From assembly GCF_000384475.1 (NCBI RefSeq), contig NZ_ARWB01000001.1:3872501-3936500 (forward strand): a DNA stretch of 64,000 bases, in the 5' to 3' direction. Below are positions 59,812 through 64,000 of this stretch, piece by piece. Position numbers and translations under genes: made by a program. Position 1 is the stretch's first letter. Each line of letters begins with the position of its first letter. The notes beneath the pieces are model-generated. The model was not told where the DNA came from and did not search any database. It was given only the letters and a program-made list of their open reading frames with translations. The stretch is from Methylopila sp. M107 (GTDB lineage: Bacteria > Pseudomonadota > Alphaproteobacteria > Rhizobiales > Methylopilaceae).

Positions 59812-60621
59812 ATGAGTTTCGAGCCCAGCGCAGCCGCGCTCGCATTGGCCGCCATCGCCTCGCCAGCGCTTGCGGCCCCTTGCGTGCTCGGCTCCGGGGC
59901 GGAAGCGGTCGCGGTCGAGCGGGCGCTCGACGGCGACACGCTGGCGCTCGACGACGGGCGGCTCGTCCGGCTCGCGGGAATCGCCGCGCCGAAGGCGCCG
60001 CTCGGCGTCCGGCCGGAGGACTGGCCGATCGGCGCGCTCGCCCGCGAGGGGCTGGAGCGCAGGACCGCCGGCCGCGTGATGGAGCTGAGGCTGTCGAAGG
60101 ACCGCGCGGTCGACAGGCACGGCCGGATGAGCGGCTATCTGGCCGAGATCGAGGCGCAGGACCACGCCGGCGTCGCGGCCGAAATGCTGGCGAACGGCCT
60201 CGCGCAGGCCTCGGTCGACGCCGCGGGGCGTGACTGTAACGCCACGCTCGCCTTGGCTGAGGCCCGCGCGGTCGACGCGCGCCTTGGTTTGTGGTCGCAG
60301 CCGTACTACGCAGTCCAGGACGCAAGCGACGGCGCCGCGCTGGCCGGGATGGCCGGCCGGTTCGTCGTCGCAGAGGGCCGCGTGGCCAGCGTCAGGACGT
60401 CGGCCGGGCGGGCCTATATCAATTTCGGCGGACGATGGCGTGACGCGCTGTCGCTTTCGCTTTCGGAGGCGGCGCTGAAAAGGTTCGGGGGGTTCGAGGC
60501 CATCGGCGCGAAAGTCGGCGCCGAGCTGCGCGTCCGCGGCGTGATCGTCGCGCGCTCCGGCCCCATGATTCATGTGACCGAGACGGCGCAGATCCTGCGC
60601 CTCGGCGGTCGGGGACAATGA
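59812..60621 (+). CDS. Thermonuclease-like (SNase) family protein with signal peptide
   Basis: A 269-residue protein. The first 21 residues form a short signal peptide (ALAAIASPALAAPC). The SNase-like beta-barrel follows with VERALDGDTLALDDGRLVRL, AGIAAPKAP and LSKDRAVDRHGRMSGYLAEI; the Asp, Arg and acidic positions of staphylococcal nuclease are mostly kept. Residues about 170-269 form a second domain with an OB-like pattern (VVAEGRVASVRTSAGRAYIN). Its stop overlaps the start of the M48 protease gene. It may be a secreted nuclease or a binding protein. Confidence 0.8.
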   Translation: MSFEPSAAALALAAIASPALAAPCVLGSGAEAVAVERALDGDTLALDDGRLVRLAGIAAPKAPLGVRPEDWPIGALAREGLERRTAGRVMELRLSKDRAVDRHGRMSGYLAEIEAQDHAGVAAEMLANGLAQASVDAAGRDCNATLALAEARAVDARLGLWSQPYYAVQDASDGAALAGMAGRFVVAEGRVASVRTSAGRAYINFGGRWRDALSLSLSEAALKRFGGFEAIGAKVGAELRVRGVIVARSGPMIHVTETAQILRLGGRGQ

Positions 60622-62111
60622 TGCTGGGCAGCCTGCGGCGGACTTTCAGCGTGAACCACATCGCGACGATCGCGATGACGGCCTCGCTCGCCGCCTGCAG
60701 CAGCATCAACGCCCAGAACAAGCCCGCCGTCGCGCCCCAGACCACCGCGGCGGTTCCTCCCGCCGCCCCGAAGGTCGCGCCGCCGCCGCAGACCGCCGTG
60801 TCGCGCGAACAGGCGCGCATCGCGGAGGCCTATGGCGGGGTCTACGGCAAGCCGGGGCTCGAGCGGCATCTCAACGTGATCGCCGACCGTCTGGCGGCGG
60901 CCTCGGAGCGTCCGGACCTCCGCTACAAGGTCACGCTGCTCAATTCGCCGATGATCAACGCCTTCGCGCTGCCGAACGGCAATCTCTACGTGACGCGCGG
61001 CCTGCTGGCGGTCGCGAACGATTCGTCCGAGGTCGCGGCCGTGCTCGCGCACGAGATGGCGCATGTCACGGCGCGCCACGCGATCCAGCGCGCCAATGAG
61101 GAGCGCAAGGCGGTCCTGGTCAGCCGCGTCGCCTCCGACGTGCTGCAGGACAACCAGGCCGGGCAGGTCGCGCTCGCCAAGGGCAAGCTGTCGCTCGCGA
61201 GCTTCTCGCGCGCTCAGGAGCTGGAGGCCGACCGCATCGGCGTCCAGAACGTCGCGCGCGCCGGTTTCGACCCCTACGGCGCCTCGCGCTTCCTGCTGTC
61301 GATGGGGCGGCAGGCGGATCTGCGTTCGGTCGCGCTCGGGCAGAAGCCGCAGCAGCCGGGGCTCGACTTCCTGTCGACCCATCCGTCGACCCCGGAGCGG
61401 GTCCAGCTCGCCGTGGAGTCGGCGCGCCAGATCGGGGCGCCGGGCATCGGCGACCGCGACCGCGACGGCTACCTCTCGGCGATCGACGGCATGGTCTATG
61501 GCGACGATCCGGGCCAGGGGTTCGCGCGCGGGCGGCGGTTTCTGCATCCGCGGCTCGGCTTCGCCTTCGTGGCCCCGGAAGCCTTCACGTTCGACAACAG
61601 CACGGACGCGCTGCTCGGCGTGTCGCCGGACGGACGCGCGCTCAGGATGGACGCGGCCAAGCTGTCGGCCGGCCAGTCGCTCGAGCGCTACGTCACCGAG
61701 AACTGGATCGACGGCACCGAGCCCGGACCGATCGAAAAGCTCGAGGTCAACGGCCTGGAGGCCGTGACGCTGCTGGCCAAGGGACGCGAGTGGACCTTCC
61801 GCTTCGCGGTCGTGCGGATGGGGCAGGACGCCTACCGCATCATCTATGCGGCGCGCGAACTGACGCCCTCGATCGACGACGGGTTCCGCGCCTCGCTGAC
61901 GAGCTTCAAGCGCCTGACCCAGGACGAGATCAACCAGGCCCGGCCGCTCCGGCTCGACGTCGTCAGCGCCAAGGACGGCGACACCGAGGAGTCGATCGCG
62001 AGCCGCATGGCGGTCTCGGACCGCGCGGCGGAGCGCTTCGCGGTGCTGAACGGGCTTGCGCCAGGCGAGGCGCTGCAGCCCGGCGTCAAGGTCAAGGTCA
62101 TCGACGAATAG
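60618..62111 (+). CDS. M48 family metalloprotease lipoprotein
   Basis: A 497-residue protein. A lipobox (ASLAACSS, Cys at residue 27) marks it as an outer- or inner-membrane lipoprotein. The zinc motif HEMAH is at residues 145-149, followed by QELEADRIGVQNVARAGFDP with the third ligand, and FLSTHPSTPERV. This resembles BepA/LoiP-type quality-control proteases. After residue 290 there is a further domain (RRFLHPRLGFAFVAPEAFTF) and a C-terminal LysM-like segment (GDTEESIASRMAVSDRAAER). It starts four bases inside the SNase-like gene. Confidence 0.9.
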   Translation: MMLGSLRRTFSVNHIATIAMTASLAACSSINAQNKPAVAPQTTAAVPPAAPKVAPPPQTAVSREQARIAEAYGGVYGKPGLERHLNVIADRLAAASERPDLRYKVTLLNSPMINAFALPNGNLYVTRGLLAVANDSSEVAAVLAHEMAHVTARHAIQRANEERKAVLVSRVASDVLQDNQAGQVALAKGKLSLASFSRAQELEADRIGVQNVARAGFDPYGASRFLLSMGRQADLRSVALGQKPQQPGLDFLSTHPSTPERVQLAVESARQIGAPGIGDRDRDGYLSAIDGMVYGDDPGQGFARGRRFLHPRLGFAFVAPEAFTFDNSTDALLGVSPDGRALRMDAAKLSAGQSLERYVTENWIDGTEPGPIEKLEVNGLEAVTLLAKGREWTFRFAVVRMGQDAYRIIYAARELTPSIDDGFRASLTSFKRLTQDEINQARPLRLDVVSAKDGDTEESIASRMAVSDRAAERFAVLNGLAPGEALQPGVKVKVIDE

Positions 62112-62258
62112 CGGCGCGCCCCGGAAGCGCGGCGCCGAAAGCTTGAACGCCCGCGGCCGGTTTGCGCGCTGCGCGCGCTTGCGTGATCGGATTTACTGTC
62201 CCGGCCTCGCCTCGCGTCTCCGCCGCGGGGCCATCGCCATGCAAGGAGCTTTGTCCGC

Positions 62259-64000
62259 GTGCCTCACGCCACGCCGCTGATTTCGACGATCGTTTCGGGA
62301 CTGGTGCTCGCCTTCGTGCTCGGCTCCGTGGCGCATCGGCTGAAGATGCCGCCGCTGGTCGGCTACCTGATCGCGGGCGTGCTGGTCGGGCCGCACACGC
62401 CCGGCTATGTGGCGGACCAGCGCCTCGCGCCGGAGCTCGCCGAGATCGGCGTCATCCTGCTGATGTTCGGCGTCGGGCTGCATTTCTCGCTGAAGGACCT
62501 TTTGTCCGTCCGCGGCGTCGCGATTCCCGGCGCGCTCGTCCAGATGGCGAGCGCCACGATCCTCGGCTGGGGCCTCGGCCGGCTGCTCGGCTGGTCGGAC
62601 GGCGGCGGGCTCGTGTTCGGCCTCGCGCTGTCGGTCGCCTCGACGGTCGTCCTGCTGAAGGCGCTGCAGGACCGGCGCATCATGGACAGCGAACGCGGGC
62701 GGATCGCGGTCGGCTGGCTGATCGTCGAGGACCTCGCAATGGTGCTCGCGCTCGTGCTCATCCCCACGGTCGCGGGCGTGGCGGCGGGCGGCGAAGGGAC
62801 GGGCCATGGCGATCCGTTTGCGGTCGCGGTCGCCTCGGCGCTCGGCGTCGAGCTGGGCGTCGTGGGCCTGATCGCGCTGACGCTGTTCAAGATCGCCTTC
62901 TTCGCCGCGCTCATGCTGGTGTTCGGCCGGCGGCTGATCCCGGCGCTGCTGCACTGGATCGCCCACACCGGCTCGCGCGAGCTGTTCCGGCTCGGCGTGC
63001 TCGCGATCGCGCTCGGCGTCGCGTTCGGCTCGGCGCAGCTGTTCGGCGTCTCGCTCGCGCTCGGCGCGTTCTTCGCCGGCATGGTGCTGTCGGAGAGCGA
63101 GCTCAGCCATCGCGCAGCGCAGGAAAGCCTGCCGCTTCGCGACGCCTTCGCGGTGCTGTTCTTCGTGTCCGTCGGCATGCTGTTCAACCCGTTCATCCTG
63201 GTGAGCGACCCGTGGCCGGTGCTGGCCGTGGTGTTCATCATCGTGGTGGGCAAGTCGGTCGCGGCGTTCCTGATCACGCTGGTGTTCCGGCGCACCGTCG
63301 GAACGGCGCTGACGATCTCGGCGAGCCTCGCGCAGATCGGCGAGTTCTCCTTCATCCTGGCCGAGCTCGGCGTCGGGCTGAAGCTGTTGCCCGAGGAAGG
63401 GCGCGACCTGATCCTCGCCGGCGCGCTGATCTCGATCATCCTCAATCCGCTGGTGTTTTTCGGGCTCGAGCGGGCGCGGCCGTTCATCGAGGCGCGGCTG
63501 CCGAAGCGCGCGCCCCAGCCTGCCGCGGCCGAGCAGCAGGCCGCGGCGTCGTCGCCGGACGACATGGCGGCGTCCTCCGAACCCGCCACGGCCGCCGCCT
63601 CGTCGTCCGAGGCCGCGGCGGACGCCGAGACCGTCGAAGCGCAGGTCACCGCGCTCGAGAACCATGTGGTGGTGGTCGGCTACGGTCGCGTCGGCGGCGT
63701 GGTCGGGCAGGAGCTCAGATCGGCGAACGAGCGCTTCCTGGTGATCGAGGACGCCGAGAAGCGGATCGCCGAACTGAGGGCGGCGGGCGTCGAGACGGTC
63801 GTGGGCAACGCCGCCGATCCGGCCGTGCTGAAGCTCGCTGGCCTTGCCAAGGCGCGCGCGCTGCTGGTCGCGATCCCGGAGGCGTTCGAGGCGGGCCAGG
63901 TGGTCGAGCAGGGCAGGGGCGAGAACCCCCGCCTCACCATCGTGGCGCGCGCCCATTCCGACGCGGAGGTCGAGCACCTGTCGAAGCTCGGCGCGGACGC
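62259..64000 (+). CDS. Monovalent cation:proton antiporter-2 (CPA2) family protein, truncated by the window end
   Basis: At least 580 residues; the frame is still open at base 64000. Translation from GTG 62259 gives MPHATPLISTIVSGLVLAFV, then RLKMPPLVGYLIAGVLVGPH, a long run of about twelve helices (LAEIGVILLMFGVGLHFSL, SVASTVVLLKALQDRRIMDS, SLAQIGEFSFILAELG), a Pro/Ala/Ser-rich linker, and the start of a TrkA-N NAD-binding domain (NHVVVVGYGRVGG) near residue 468. The layout matches YbaL/KefB-type transporters. AGGAG at 62244-62248 lies 10 nt before the start. Confidence 0.93.
   Translation, partial: MPHATPLISTIVSGLVLAFVLGSVAHRLKMPPLVGYLIAGVLVGPHTPGYVADQRLAPELAEIGVILLMFGVGLHFSLKDLLSVRGVAIPGALVQMASATILGWGLGRLLGWSDGGGLVFGLALSVASTVVLLKALQDRRIMDSERGRIAVGWLIVEDLAMVLALVLIPTVAGVAAGGEGTGHGDPFAVAVASALGVELGVVGLIALTLFKIAFFAALMLVFGRRLIPALLHWIAHTGSRELFRLGVLAIALGVAFGSAQLFGVSLALGAFFAGMVLSESELSHRAAQESLPLRDAFAVLFFVSVGMLFNPFILVSDPWPVLAVVFIIVVGKSVAAFLITLVFRRTVGTALTISASLAQIGEFSFILAELGVGLKLLPEEGRDLILAGALISIILNPLVFFGLERARPFIEARLPKRAPQPAAAEQQAAASSPDDMAASSEPATAAASSSEAAADAETVEAQVTALENHVVVVGYGRVGGVVGQELRSANERFLVIEDAEKRIAELRAAGVETVVGNAADPAVLKLAGLAKARALLVAIPEAFEAGQVVEQGRGENPRLTIVARAHSDAEVEHLSKLGAD

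Noticed and set aside
62193-63977. Minus-strand frame of 594 codons near the right end
   Set aside because: The plus strand encodes a clear CPA2 antiporter; the minus product is low-complexity Asp/Arg/His/Gln.

Overview
The window is chromosomal DNA from a high-GC alphaproteobacterium, most likely of the order Hyphomicrobiales (Rhizobiales). Pointers are the DUF2093, DUF2125 and DUF1674 (SdhAF4-type) small proteins, a CpdR-like receiver, a full CtrA-type box (TTAA-N7-TTAA) in front of ftsEX, a stand-alone cheY-cheZ pair, and many GC-rich palindromic intergenic elements of a kind common in that order. I do not assign a genus.

Layout. 1-8.5 kb, minus strand: surface-polysaccharide genes (a GT2 and a GT8 glycosyltransferase, ugd, manC, rmlA) that supply UDP-glucuronate, GDP-mannose and dTDP-glucose. 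8.9-10.2 kb, minus: DUF2093, cheZ, cheY. 10.4-19.4 kb, plus: phaJ-like hydratase, ribF, ileS (with a palindromic repeat inserted in frame), lspA, a secreted unknown, and an M16 protease pair. 19.4-20.3 kb, minus: extensin-like protein and a DUF1674 protein. 20.5-31 kb, plus: htpX, rsmB, a heparinase-like protein, the sulfate-activation operon cysD-cysNC, a retropepsin-like protease, a parDE toxin-antitoxin module with its operator-promoter, pgm, and a small Gly/Ser-rich membrane protein. 31.1-35.9 kb: gcdH, a GT4 glycosyltransferase and a kpsE/kpsT-like capsule export pair whose ATPase has lost its catalytic motifs. 36.2-38 kb, minus: cpdR-like, hpt and a zinc-ribbon membrane protein. 38.1-43.5 kb: ftsE-ftsX, YdcF family, plsC-like acyltransferase, an unknown, a ChaC-type cyclotransferase and DUF2125.

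43.5-45 kb is a non-coding block packed with palindromic elements, one of them disrupted by a C29/G27 homopolymer junction. It is followed by a low-GC HNH gene that looks foreign. 46-48 kb: AlkA-type glycosylase, esterase and a second HNH protein. 48.6-54.6 kb: a pyruvate dehydrogenase operon of the homodimeric-E1 type (aceE-aceF-lpd, three lipoyl domains). 54.9-58 kb: pntA-pntB transhydrogenase. The end holds tRNA-Arg(CCT), a CDF cation transporter, an SNase-like protein, an M48 lipoprotein protease and the 5' part of a CPA2 antiporter that runs off the window.

No rRNA genes, CRISPR array, prophage or recognisable transposase was seen. The best candidates for something new are the lone low-GC HNH gene beside the repeat block, the palindromic repeat inside ileS, and the catalytically degenerate capsule ATPase.
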